Below, piece by piece: positions 8,295-15,510 of a stretch of DNA of 64,000 nt (the stretch's first letter is position 1; every line of letters starts with the position of its first letter). The translations under genes and the position numbers were made by a program. This DNA comes from Fimenecus sp964557975 (GTDB taxonomy: Bacteria > Bacillota > Clostridia > Oscillospirales > Acutalibacteraceae). Under the pieces are notes generated by a model. That model saw only the letters and a program-made list of their open reading frames with translations, was not told the DNA's origin and made no database searches. The stretch spans positions 74,859-138,858 of the forward strand of contig CAZLCG010000001.1 in the NCBI GenBank assembly GCA_964557975.1. Reading direction: 5' to 3'.

Positions 8295-8738
8295 ATGAAA
8301 TTGCACGAGCTTGCTCCCGCAGAGGGTTCAAAAAAGAGCGTTAAACGTATCGGCAGAGGCGCCGGTTCAGGTCAGGGCAAGACGGCGGGTAAAGGACACA
8401 AAGGCCAGTTAGCCCGCGCGGGCAGAGGTATGCGTCCCGGCTTTGAGGGCGGTCAGATGCCTTTGCAGAGAAGGATTCCCAAGAGAGGATTTAACAATAT
8501 CTTCGCCAAGGAAATCGCGACCGTCAATGTTTCCGCGCTTGAAAAAGCCTTTGACGACGGCTCAACGGTTGACATTGAAGCACTTATAAACAAAGGTCTT
8601 ATTAAGAAGGCGCTTGACGGTGTTAAGGTTCTCGGAAACGGTGAAATCAGCAAGAAGCTTACCGTTCAGGTAAATGCTTATTCCGACTCGGCAAAGCAGA
8701 AAATCGAGGCGGCCGGCGGAAAGGCTGAGGTGATTTGA
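8295..8738 (+). CDS. rplO: 50S ribosomal protein L15
   Basis: L15 is a late-assembly protein with a glycine- and lysine-rich extended N-terminus. I choose ATG 8295, giving 147 residues and the standard start MKLHELAPAEGSKKSVKRIG. An in-frame GTG at 8286 lies inside the AGGAGG ribosome-binding site, so it is unlikely to be used. The GRGAGSGQGKTAGKGHKGQ segment is diagnostic. The stop at 8738 is one base before the secY GTG, implying coupling. Confidence 0.97.
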   Translation: MKLHELAPAEGSKKSVKRIGRGAGSGQGKTAGKGHKGQLARAGRGMRPGFEGGQMPLQRRIPKRGFNNIFAKEIATVNVSALEKAFDDGSTVDIEALINKGLIKKALDGVKVLGNGEISKKLTVQVNAYSDSAKQKIEAAGGKAEVI

Positions 8739-8739
8739 C

Positions 8740-10056
8740 GTGCTTCAGACAATTATTAACGCTTGGAAGATAGCGGATCTTCGTAAAAAAATCATATATA
8801 CCGCATTCATTATACTGGTTTTCAGAATAGGCGCTGTTATTCCCGTGCCGTTTGTTGACATCGGCGAGGGTCTTATTACAGACGCAAACGCGAACAACTT
8901 TATGACCTATCTCAGCATGATGACGGGCGACGCTTTCAACTACGGCACGCTGTTTGCAATGTCAATCACTCCGTACATCAACGCGTCCATTATCATTCAG
9001 CTTCTCACGGTCGCGATTCCCGCGCTTGAAAGACTTGCAAAGGAAGGCGAGGAGGGACGCAAAAAGATCTCCTCGATTACACGTTATACCGCGGTCGTTT
9101 TGGCGCTTATGCAGAGTACGGCATATTATTTCTATATCCGTTCGCGCGGTTATCTTACTCTGTCCGAAACCGGAGAAAAATACACGGGCTTCTTTGCGGT
9201 ATTTCAGGCACTGACGATTATTCTTTGCTATACTGCCGGCGCAACATTTATTATGTGGCTCGGCGAGCAGATTAACGAAAAGGGTATCGGCAACGGTATT
9301 TCAATTATACTTTTTGCGGGTATCGTTTCACGTATGCCTACTACGCTTTACAACCTTTATTCCTATATTGACAGAGGCGGCGCGTATTTTGTGCTTATTC
9401 CGATTGCAGCTGTTTCTCTCCTGCTTATGATGGCGTTCATTGTATGGATGGACAATGCGGAAAGACGGATTCCCGTTCAGTATGCAAAAAGGGTCGTCGG
9501 CAGAAAGATGTACGGCGGTCAGAATACTCACATTCCGATCAAGGTTAATATGTGCGGCGTTCTTCCTATCATCTTCGCTTCGTCAATTCTTTCGCTTCCC
9601 CCCACAATCGAAATGTTCGTTACGGTAGAAGAGGGAGGCTTCTGGGATAAATTCTTCGGAATCTTTGAATCAACTCACTGGGCATACGCCATTATGTACT
9701 TTGTTTTGATTATTTTCTTCGCATATTTCTATGCGGCTATTCAGTACAATCCCATTGAAATGGCAAATAACATCCGTAAGAACAGCGGCGCTATTCCGGG
9801 TATCCGTCCCGGCAAGCCCACTTCCGACTATATCACCAAGATTTTGTCAAGACTTACGTTGTTGGGAGCCTTGCTTCTCTCGGTTGTCGCTCTTTATCCG
9901 ATTATTTTCTCACAGGTTACGGCGGCGTTTGACAAGCAGGTAAGCCTTTCAATCGGCGGCACGTCGATAATCATTATGGTAGGCGTTGCGCTTGAAACCG
10001 TTAAACAGCTTGAATCCCAGATGATGATGCGTCACTACAAGGGCTTCCTTGACTGA
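8740..10056 (+). CDS. secY: Protein translocase subunit SecY
   Basis: SecY is the channel-forming membrane subunit of the general secretion pathway. The 438 residues contain about ten hydrophobic segments. The start is GTG 8740 (MLQTIINAWKIADLRKKIIY), one base after the L15 stop. Signature stretches include the plug and lateral-gate region near TPYINASIIIQLLTVAIP, the GIGNGISIILFAGI loop and the C-terminal YKGFLD end. It lies in the usual spc-operon place between L15 and adenylate kinase. Confidence 0.98.
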   Translation: MLQTIINAWKIADLRKKIIYTAFIILVFRIGAVIPVPFVDIGEGLITDANANNFMTYLSMMTGDAFNYGTLFAMSITPYINASIIIQLLTVAIPALERLAKEGEEGRKKISSITRYTAVVLALMQSTAYYFYIRSRGYLTLSETGEKYTGFFAVFQALTIILCYTAGATFIMWLGEQINEKGIGNGISIILFAGIVSRMPTTLYNLYSYIDRGGAYFVLIPIAAVSLLLMMAFIVWMDNAERRIPVQYAKRVVGRKMYGGQNTHIPIKVNMCGVLPIIFASSILSLPPTIEMFVTVEEGGFWDKFFGIFESTHWAYAIMYFVLIIFFAYFYAAIQYNPIEMANNIRKNSGAIPGIRPGKPTSDYITKILSRLTLLGALLLSVVALYPIIFSQVTAAFDKQVSLSIGGTSIIIMVGVALETVKQLESQMMMRHYKGFLD

Positions 10057-10071
10057 TAAGAGGAGATTGTT

Positions 10072-10704
10072 ATGAACCTTATACTTTTGGGCGCTCCGGG
10101 CGCAGGCAAAGGCACGCAGGCTGAAAAAATCTGCGAAAAGTATTTAATTCCCGCTGTTTCAACAGGCAACATTCTTCGCGAAGCCATTGCAAACGGCACG
10201 GAAATGGGTCTGAAAGCAAAATCCTTTATTGATAACGGCGCTCTCGTTCCCGATGAGGTTGTTATAGGCATTATAAGCGACAGACTTAAAGAGGACGACT
10301 GCAAAAACGGTTTTATTCTTGACGGCTTTCCGAGGACTATTCCGCAGGCTCGGGCGCTTGACGGTATGGGCGTCAGAATCGACAAGGTTCTTGACATCGA
10401 GGTACCTGATGAGAAAATCGCATCAAGGCTTTCGGGCAGAAGAGTTTGCCTGAAGTGCGGCGCGACCTATCATACAGAGCACAAGAAGCCCAAAGCCGAA
10501 GGCGTCTGCGACGTATGCGGTGACAAGCTCGTTCAGAGGAAAGACGATATGCCCGAGACGGTGCTGGGCAGGCTTGCGACCTATCACGAGCAGACCGAAC
10601 CGTTAAAGGATTATTACGGCGAAAAGGGTATCCTTTCGGTCGTAGAGGGGCAGGAGAATGTAGCGGATACTACCGCTCTTGTCTTTAAAGCATTGGAGGA
10701 TTAA
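10072..10704 (+). CDS. adk: Adenylate kinase with zinc-binding lid
   Basis: Catalyses ATP + AMP to 2 ADP. The P-loop is GAPGAGKGTQ at residues 7-16. The LID domain carries CLKC and CDVC pairs around residues 127-150, the long zinc-binding form common in Gram-positive bacteria. The 210-residue length is normal for this form. The core motif DGFPRTIPQA is present. It sits between secY and map, the canonical place. Confidence 0.98.
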   Translation: MNLILLGAPGAGKGTQAEKICEKYLIPAVSTGNILREAIANGTEMGLKAKSFIDNGALVPDEVVIGIISDRLKEDDCKNGFILDGFPRTIPQARALDGMGVRIDKVLDIEVPDEKIASRLSGRRVCLKCGATYHTEHKKPKAEGVCDVCGDKLVQRKDDMPETVLGRLATYHEQTEPLKDYYGEKGILSVVEGQENVADTTALVFKALED

Positions 10705-10706
10705 GC

Positions 10707-11480
10707 ATGATAGTGCTGAAAACCGCCAGAGAAATCGAGCTTATTCGCAAAGCCTGTATTATCTCTGCGGAAGCATTACAAGTGGCAGGCGAGGCCGTTA
10801 AACCGGGTGTTACCACTTGGGAAATCGACAAAATCGCATACGATTATATTAAAAAGCAGGGCGCTGAGCCGAACTTTTTGCATCTGTATGATTTTCCCGC
10901 CACGGCATGCATTTCCATAAATGATGAGGTTATTCATGGCATTCCCAGCAAAAAACGCGTGATTAAAGAGGGCGACATAGTCAGCATTGACTTAGGCGCC
11001 AAGGTCGACGGATACAACGGCGACAATGCCGCTACTTTTGCCGCAGGCAAGATATCACCTGAGGCAAAGCGGCTGTGCGACGTGACCGAAAGAAGCCTTT
11101 ATTTAGGCATCGAAAAGGCGGTCGCTGGCGGCAGAATCGGCGATATTGCGTGGGCAGTCCAGAGTTACTGCGAGGAAAACGGCTACGGCGTTGTGCGAGA
11201 GTATACCGGTCACGGCGTAGGAGCCAAGCTTCATGAAGATCCCAGCGTACCGAATTTCGGCACACCCGGTAGGGGAGTGCGCCTGTTGCCGGGAATGGTT
11301 ATTGCAATAGAGCCTATGATCACCGAGGGTGATAAGGCCGTAAAGCAATTATCAGACGGTTGGACTGTCAAAACCAAGGACGGCAAGCTTGCAGCGCATT
11401 TTGAGCATACAATAGCAATTACCAAAAACGGACCGCTGATACTTACAAAAACAAGTCAGGCGGTAAGAAATGGAAATTGA
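10707..11480 (+). CDS. map: Methionine aminopeptidase, type I
   Basis: Removes the initiator methionine from nascent proteins. The 257 residues show the five metal ligands in context: Asp in SIDLGA, Asp in GYNGDNA, His in TGHGVG, Glu in IEPMIT and Glu in FEHT. It starts two bases after adk, with GGAGG inside the adk 3' end. Its 3' end overlaps the next gene by 11 bases. There is no N-terminal SH3-binding extension. Confidence 0.97.
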   Translation: MIVLKTAREIELIRKACIISAEALQVAGEAVKPGVTTWEIDKIAYDYIKKQGAEPNFLHLYDFPATACISINDEVIHGIPSKKRVIKEGDIVSIDLGAKVDGYNGDNAATFAAGKISPEAKRLCDVTERSLYLGIEKAVAGGRIGDIAWAVQSYCEENGYGVVREYTGHGVGAKLHEDPSVPNFGTPGRGVRLLPGMVIAIEPMITEGDKAVKQLSDGWTVKTKDGKLAAHFEHTIAITKNGPLILTKTSQAVRNGN

Positions 11481-11715
11481 AAGAGGTTCGGTCGTCATAT
11501 CCCTTAAGGGACGCGACAAAGGACTTACAATGTGTGTTCAGGATGTGACCGATAAGGGCGTTTCGGTCTGCGACGGAAAAGAAAGACGCTTAGCTAAGCC
11601 GAAGCTTAAAAATCCGAAGCATATCAGGGCGCTTGAAAGCAAACTGTCGGAAGAACAGATGGTTTCTGACAAGTCATTAAGAAAAGCGTTAAAGCGAATC
11701 TCGGAGGCTTTATAA
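11470..11715 (+). CDS. Small KOW-domain RNA-binding protein
   Basis: An 81-residue basic protein with a KOW-like N-terminus: GSVVISLKGRDKGLTMCVQD. It resembles the L14e/L6e-like KOW proteins annotated as RNA-binding proteins between map and infA in many Clostridia. It overlaps map by 11 bases and shares one base with the infA start, so it is translated as part of the same run. Its target RNA is unknown; the position in the ribosomal operon suggests a ribosome-associated role (inference). Confidence 0.85.
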   Translation: MEIERGSVVISLKGRDKGLTMCVQDVTDKGVSVCDGKERRLAKPKLKNPKHIRALESKLSEEQMVSDKSLRKALKRISEAL

Positions 11716-11933
11716 TGTCAAAACAGGATATGATTGAAATTGAAGGTACAGTCGTTGAAGCTCTGCCGAATGCAGTTTTTCAGGTTGAGCTCGAAAACGG
11801 ACACAAAATAACGGCCCATATTTCCGGCAAGCTGAGGATGAATTTCATCCGTATTCTTCCGGGCGATAAAGTGACGGTCGAAATGTCGCCATATGACCTC
11901 ACACGCGGGCGTATTACATGGCGTTCAAAATAA
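11715..11933 (+). CDS. infA: Translation initiation factor IF-1
   Basis: IF-1 is an S1-type OB-fold protein that blocks the A site during initiation. The 72-residue length is exact. The sequence runs MSKQDMIEIEGTVVEALPNA and ends with the conserved YDLTRGRITWRSK. The start overlaps the preceding KOW gene by one base. It is followed by rpmJ after about 40 bases. Confidence 0.98.
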   Translation: MSKQDMIEIEGTVVEALPNAVFQVELENGHKITAHISGKLRMNFIRILPGDKVTVEMSPYDLTRGRITWRSK

Positions 11934-11974
11934 GAAAAGACAAAAAGCTATGCTATCATTTGGGAGGTATTTAA

Positions 11975-12088
11975 ATGAAAGTCAGACCTTCTGTCAAAAA
12001 AATGTGCGATAAGTGCAAGATTATTAAGCGTAAGGGTAAAGTAATGGTTATCTGTGAAAACCCGAAGCATAAACAGCGTCAGGGCTGA
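11975..12088 (+). CDS. rpmJ: 50S ribosomal protein L36, zinc-binding form
   Basis: The 37-residue protein reads MKVRPSVKKMCDKCKIIKRK and ends KHKQRQG. It carries the CxxC...C...H zinc-binding pattern of the classic L36. A TGGGAGG ribosome-binding site precedes the ATG. It lies between infA and rpsM, the standard Gram-positive order. Zinc is bound by Cys11, Cys14, Cys27 and a His (family knowledge). Confidence 0.97.
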   Translation: MKVRPSVKKMCDKCKIIKRKGKVMVICENPKHKQRQG

Positions 12089-12105
12089 TAAAAACCGTTG
12101 ACGGA

Positions 12106-12177
12106 ATCGTTGTTAAAGTACTAAACAACGATATTGTGCTTATCAAAAAGACAATTTTTACCGATGGTTTAACCATC
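12106..12177 (+). promoter_or_regulatory. Two stem-loops in the rpsM (alpha operon) leader
   Basis: The 114-base gap between rpmJ and rpsM is long for this cluster. It contains a 9-bp stem (ATCGTTGTT 12106-12114 with AACAACGAT 12124-12132) and a near-perfect 15-base palindrome (GATGGTT/AACCATC, 12163-12177) about 26 bases before the rpsM start. In E. coli, S4 represses its alpha operon by binding structured RNA at the rpsM start. A similar autoregulatory leader is a reasonable guess here but is not shown by sequence alone. Confidence 0.4.
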
Positions 12178-12202
12178 AGATTAAATGGAGGTGCAACTGT
12201 AA

Positions 12203-12571
12203 ATGGCACGTATTTCAGGTGTTGATTTACCGAGAGATAAGAGAGTCGAAATCGGGCTTACTTACATTTACGGTATCGGCAGAAAAACCGCAAGCGATAT
12301 TATTGCTGCAACAGGCGTTAATCCCGACACGCGCGTTAAGGATTTAACCGAGGAAGATGTAGCAAAGCTTCGTGAGTACATTGACCACAATGTCAAGGTA
12401 GAGGGCGACCTCCGCCGCGACACGGCTTTTGACATTAAGAGATTGGTAGAAATCGGATGCTACCGCGGTATTCGTCACCGTAAGGGTCTTCCCGTAAGAG
12501 GTCAGACCTCAAAGAACAATGCGCGTACGCGCAAGGGTCCGAAGAAAACAATCGCAAACAAGAAGAAATAA
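12203..12571 (+). CDS. rpsM: 30S ribosomal protein S13
   Basis: S13 contacts the P-site tRNA and bridges to the large subunit. The 122 residues start MARISGVDLPRDKRVEIGLT and contain the GIGRKTASDI helix-hairpin-helix part and the basic tail RGQTSKNNARTRKGPKKT. The ribosome-binding site is GGAGGTG. It is the first gene of the alpha block after a structured leader. Confidence 0.98.
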   Translation: MARISGVDLPRDKRVEIGLTYIYGIGRKTASDIIAATGVNPDTRVKDLTEEDVAKLREYIDHNVKVEGDLRRDTAFDIKRLVEIGCYRGIRHRKGLPVRGQTSKNNARTRKGPKKTIANKKK

Positions 12572-12587
12572 GAGGAGGGATTAGTAA

Positions 12588-12995
12588 ATGGCTACCAAAG
12601 CAACAGCAAAAAAGGGCGCTTCGACACGCAAGCGCCGTGAGCGCAAAAACATTGATAAAGGTGCAGCTCATATTCAATCCACCTTCAACAACACAATCGT
12701 TACGATTACCGATGTTCAGGGCAACGCTGTTTCATGGGCGTCGGCAGGAGAGATGGGCTTCAGAGGCTCTAAGAAATCCACTCCGTTTGCCGCGCAGACA
12801 GCCGCCGAGACCGCCGCAAAAATCGCGGTCGATCACGGTATGAAAACAATAGAAGTCTATGTTAAGGGACCGGGTTCGGGACGTGAAGCGGCAATCCGCG
12901 CTTTGCAGACCGCAGGCCTTGAGGTAACAATGATTAAAGACGTTACCCCTATTCCGCACAACGGATGCCGCCCGCCCAAGAGAAGAAGAGTATAA
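12588..12995 (+). CDS. rpsK: 30S ribosomal protein S11
   Basis: S11 lies in the platform and contacts mRNA in the E-site region. The 135 residues include the conserved HIQSTFNNTIVTITD segment and the C-terminal DVTPIPHNGCRPPKRRRV. The N-terminal 20 residues are Lys/Arg-rich and somewhat longer than in E. coli. GAGGAGGG is upstream. Confidence 0.98.
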   Translation: MATKATAKKGASTRKRRERKNIDKGAAHIQSTFNNTIVTITDVQGNAVSWASAGEMGFRGSKKSTPFAAQTAAETAAKIAVDHGMKTIEVYVKGPGSGREAAIRALQTAGLEVTMIKDVTPIPHNGCRPPKRRRV

Positions 12996-13013
12996 CTTTG
13001 GAGGTGTAAATAA

Positions 13014-13640
13014 ATGGCAAGATATACCGGCGCGGTTTGTAAATTATGCCGCCGTGAAGGCAAAAAGCTTTTCCTCAAAGGCGACCGTTGCTATACGGGC
13101 AAATGTGCTTTTGAGCGTCGCAGCTATGCCCCCGGTCAGCATGGACAGAGCCGCAAGAAAACTTCCGAATACGGTATGCAGCTTCGCGCTAAGCAGCAGG
13201 CTCGCCGTTATTACGGTATTCAGGAGGGGCAGTTCCACAAATATTTCCTTATGGCTGAGCGCCGTCAGGGTATGACAGGCGAAAACCTTTTAAGAATCTG
13301 CGAAAGCCGTATTGACAACGCGGTTTATCTTTTAGGCTGGGCTTCGTCAAGAGCTGAGGCAAGACAGTTGGTTAATCACGGTCATTATACCGTTAACGGC
13401 AAGAAGGTTGATATTCCGTCATATCTCCTTAAAGCAGGCGATGTAATTTCCATTAAAGAACGCAGCCGCGACAGTGAAAAAATCAAGACTGTTCTTGAAG
13501 CAAACGCTTCACGTCCCGTTCCCGAATGGCTCGATAAGAACGCCGACGCCTTTACGGGTACGGTAGTTAAGCTTCCCGACAGAGAGCAGATGGAGGTTCC
13601 CGTCGAAGAGCATCTTATTGTTGAGTACTATTCAAAATAA
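13014..13640 (+). CDS. rpsD: 30S ribosomal protein S4, Cys4 form
   Basis: S4 nucleates 30S assembly and is an autoregulator in many bacteria. The 208 residues start MARYTGAVCKLCRREG and hold four N-terminal cysteines (about residues 9, 12, 26 and 31) that can bind zinc. The S4 RNA-binding domain around RLDNAVYLLGW-type sequence (here RIDNAVYLLGWASSRAEARQ) is present. GGAGGTG precedes the ATG. Here S4 is inside the alpha operon, unlike B. subtilis, where it is monocistronic. Confidence 0.97.
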   Translation: MARYTGAVCKLCRREGKKLFLKGDRCYTGKCAFERRSYAPGQHGQSRKKTSEYGMQLRAKQQARRYYGIQEGQFHKYFLMAERRQGMTGENLLRICESRIDNAVYLLGWASSRAEARQLVNHGHYTVNGKKVDIPSYLLKAGDVISIKERSRDSEKIKTVLEANASRPVPEWLDKNADAFTGTVVKLPDREQMEVPVEEHLIVEYYSK

Positions 13641-13677
13641 CAGTCTCAGACCGCTCAGACGAATATATAATATTTTG

Positions 13678-13697
13678 GTTCGGTTTACCGAACGTTT
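13678..13697 (+). promoter_or_regulatory. Hairpin between rpsD and rpoA
   Basis: GTTCGG at 13678-13683 pairs with CCGAAC at 13688-13693 around a TTTA loop, followed by GTTTA. A TATAAT hexamer lies just upstream at 13666-13671, but no convincing -35 partner is visible. The hairpin could reduce read-through or mark an RNA-processing point before rpoA. The short T-run makes it a weak terminator at best. Confidence 0.35.
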
Positions 13698-13712
13698 ATA
13701 GGAGGCTTTTGA

Positions 13713-14663
13713 ATGATAGGAATTGATAAGCCCAGCATTGAAGCACTCGATTTAACCGAGGACGGCACTTACGGTAAATTTGTTATGGAGCCGCTGGAGA
13801 GGGGCTACGGAATAACGATCGGCAACAGTCTTCGCCGCGTCCTGCTCTCTTCATTACCGGGTTATGCAATCACATCGGTTAAGATTGACGGCGTTCTCCA
13901 CGAATTCTCGACCATTGAGGGCGTTAAAGAGGACGTTACGGAAATCGTACTTAACCTTAAAGGCGTAATCCTTAAAATTCATGGGGACGGTCCTAAGACC
14001 GTCTACATTGACGCCAGCGGTAAGTGCGAGGTTACGGCGGGCGATATTAAAACCGATTCCGACGTCGAAATTCTCAACCCCGAGCTTCACATCGCCACTC
14101 TTTCCGAGGGCGCAAGCCTTGTAATGGAAATGACGGCGGACAAGGGCAGAGGCTACGTTTCATCGGATAAAAACAAACAGGCTATGCAGCCCGTTATCGG
14201 CGTTATCGCCATTGATTCAATCTATACGCCTGTTCTTAAGGTGAATTATACGGTTGAAAACACCCGTGTAGGTCAGATAACCGACTATGACAAGCTTACG
14301 CTTGAGGCTTGGACGGACGGAACTATATCCGCGAAGGAAGCGGTTTCGCTCGGCGCTAAAATTCTCAGCGAGCATCTTAACCTCTTTATTGAGCTGTCCG
14401 AGGAGGCAGGCAACACCGAGGTTATGGTCGTTAAGAGCGACGACGGCAAGGGCAAAACCTTGGAGATGACCATCGAAGAGCTTGACCTTTCGGTTCGTTC
14501 CTTCAACTGCTTAAAGAGAGCAGGCATCAACACGGTTGAAGATTTAATCAGTAAAACAGAGGAAGATATGATGAAAGTGAGAAACCTTGGCAGAAAATCT
14601 CTCGATGAGGTTGTTGCTAAGCTTGAATCACTTGGCTTCACTCTTCACAAGGAAGACGAATAA
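13713..14663 (+). CDS. rpoA: DNA-directed RNA polymerase subunit alpha
   Basis: The alpha dimer is the scaffold for RNA polymerase assembly. The 316 residues comprise the N-terminal assembly domain (NSLRRVLLSSLPGYAITSV) and the C-terminal domain that binds UP elements and activators (LKRAGINTVEDLI, then VRNLGRKSLDEV). Length is normal. ATG 13713 follows AGGAGG. It sits between S4 and L17 as usual. Confidence 0.98.
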   Translation: MIGIDKPSIEALDLTEDGTYGKFVMEPLERGYGITIGNSLRRVLLSSLPGYAITSVKIDGVLHEFSTIEGVKEDVTEIVLNLKGVILKIHGDGPKTVYIDASGKCEVTAGDIKTDSDVEILNPELHIATLSEGASLVMEMTADKGRGYVSSDKNKQAMQPVIGVIAIDSIYTPVLKVNYTVENTRVGQITDYDKLTLEAWTDGTISAKEAVSLGAKILSEHLNLFIELSEEAGNTEVMVVKSDDGKGKTLEMTIEELDLSVRSFNCLKRAGINTVEDLISKTEEDMMKVRNLGRKSLDEVVAKLESLGFTLHKEDE

Positions 14664-14677
14664 AGGAGTGATATTAA

Positions 14678-15301
14678 ATGCCCGGAACAAGAAAACTCGG
14701 CAGAGCTACCGACCACCGCAGAGCCATGCTTCGCGGTATGGTAACATATCTGCTTGAAAACGGCAGAGTTGAAACAACCGTTACAAGGGCTAAGGAGGTT
14801 CGCTCCATGGCAGAAAAGATGATTACAACTGCCAAGGATAACTCCTTACACTCAAGAAGGCAGGTTCTTGCTTACGTTACAAAAGAGGATGTTGTCAAGA
14901 AGCTGTTTGATGAGATTGCGCCTAAGTACAAGGACGTTAACGGCGGTTATATCCGCATTATAAAGACAGGTACCCGCAGAGGCGACGCGGCGGAAATGTG
15001 CATAATTGAGCTTGTTGAGCCAAAAGCGGCACAGGAAGCGCCTGTAAAGAAAACAGCGGCTAAGGCTGCTAAAAAGACAGCTTCCACAAAGAAAGCCGCT
15101 CCTGCAAAGGAAGAAGCAAAGGCGGTTGAGGAAGCTGAGACTGCCGAAGCCGAAGCTAAGGAAGAAACTGCAAAGGAAGAAGCGCCCGTTGAGGAAGCTC
15201 CCGCAACAGAGGAAGCCCCCGCGGCAGAGGAAACTCCCGCAACAGAGGAAGCCCCCGCGGCAGAGGAAGCCCCCGCGGCAGAGGAAACTCCCGCTGAATA
15301 A
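14678..15301 (+). CDS. rplQ: 50S ribosomal protein L17 with long acidic C-terminal tail
   Basis: L17 surrounds the lower part of the exit tunnel. Residues 1 to about 113 are a standard L17 (MPGTRKLGRATDHRRAMLRG ... AEMCIIELVEP). A tail of about 90 residues follows: first Lys/Ala-rich (KKTAAKAAKKTASTKKAAPA), then Glu/Ala/Pro-rich with 6-residue repeats of the PATEEA/PAAEET type. Bacterial L17 is usually 112-130 residues, so this one is nearly doubled. The repeat DNA (about 15193-15300) is built from 18-bp units and could vary in number. A terminator follows directly. Confidence 0.96.
   Translation: MPGTRKLGRATDHRRAMLRGMVTYLLENGRVETTVTRAKEVRSMAEKMITTAKDNSLHSRRQVLAYVTKEDVVKKLFDEIAPKYKDVNGGYIRIIKTGTRRGDAAEMCIIELVEPKAAQEAPVKKTAAKAAKKTASTKKAAPAKEEAKAVEEAETAEAEAKEETAKEEAPVEEAPATEEAPAAEETPATEEAPAAEEAPAAEETPAE
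15193..15300 (+). repeat. 18-bp tandem repeats encoding the L17 tail
   Basis: The 3' end of rplQ is made of near-identical 18-bp units built from GAGGAA, GCCCCC and GCGGCA blocks, encoding PATEEA, PAAEET and PAAEEA. About six units are present. Slippage at such units would change tail length without breaking the frame. Confidence 0.85.
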
Positions 15302-15323
15302 GAAGCAGGATAAAAATTATTTG

Positions 15324-15350
15324 AACCCCGTCAGAACGGCGGGGTTTTTA
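15324..15350 (+). terminator. Intrinsic terminator of the ribosomal superoperon
   Basis: AACCCCG (15324-15330) pairs with CGGGGTT (15340-15346), followed by a T-run. It lies 23 bases after the rplQ stop and closes the S10-spc-alpha block. ileS beyond it has its own promoter. Confidence 0.9.
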
Positions 15351-15432
15351 TCTTTGCCTGCCGCTGTTATGCCGGAATTATTTGCAATTCACAGCGGCTT
15401 TTAACCTATAGGCAGACGTGAAAAATATAATC

Positions 15433-15461
15433 TTGATTTTTCGCACATTCTAATCTATAAT
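15433..15461 (+). promoter_or_regulatory. Sigma-A-type promoter of ileS
   Basis: TTGATT at 15433-15438 and TATAAT at 15456-15461 are separated by 17 bases. The predicted start leaves a leader of only about 45 bases, too short for a T-box riboswitch. Confidence 0.75.
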
Positions 15462-15510
15462 AATTCGTATATGTAAAGAAAATAATTATTTTAGCGAGGG
15501 TGACCGCAAA

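Noticed and set aside
12092..12202. An open frame after rpmJ (TVDGIVVKVLNNDIVLIKK).
   Set aside because: No start codon with a ribosome-binding site precedes it; the region is better explained as a structured leader.
15496..15510. AGGGTGACCGC before ileS looks like the T-box sequence AGGGTGGNACCGCG.
   Set aside because: It lacks bases of the T-box and lies next to the start codon. The promoter at 15433 leaves only about 45 bases of leader, so no T-box stem structure can fit.
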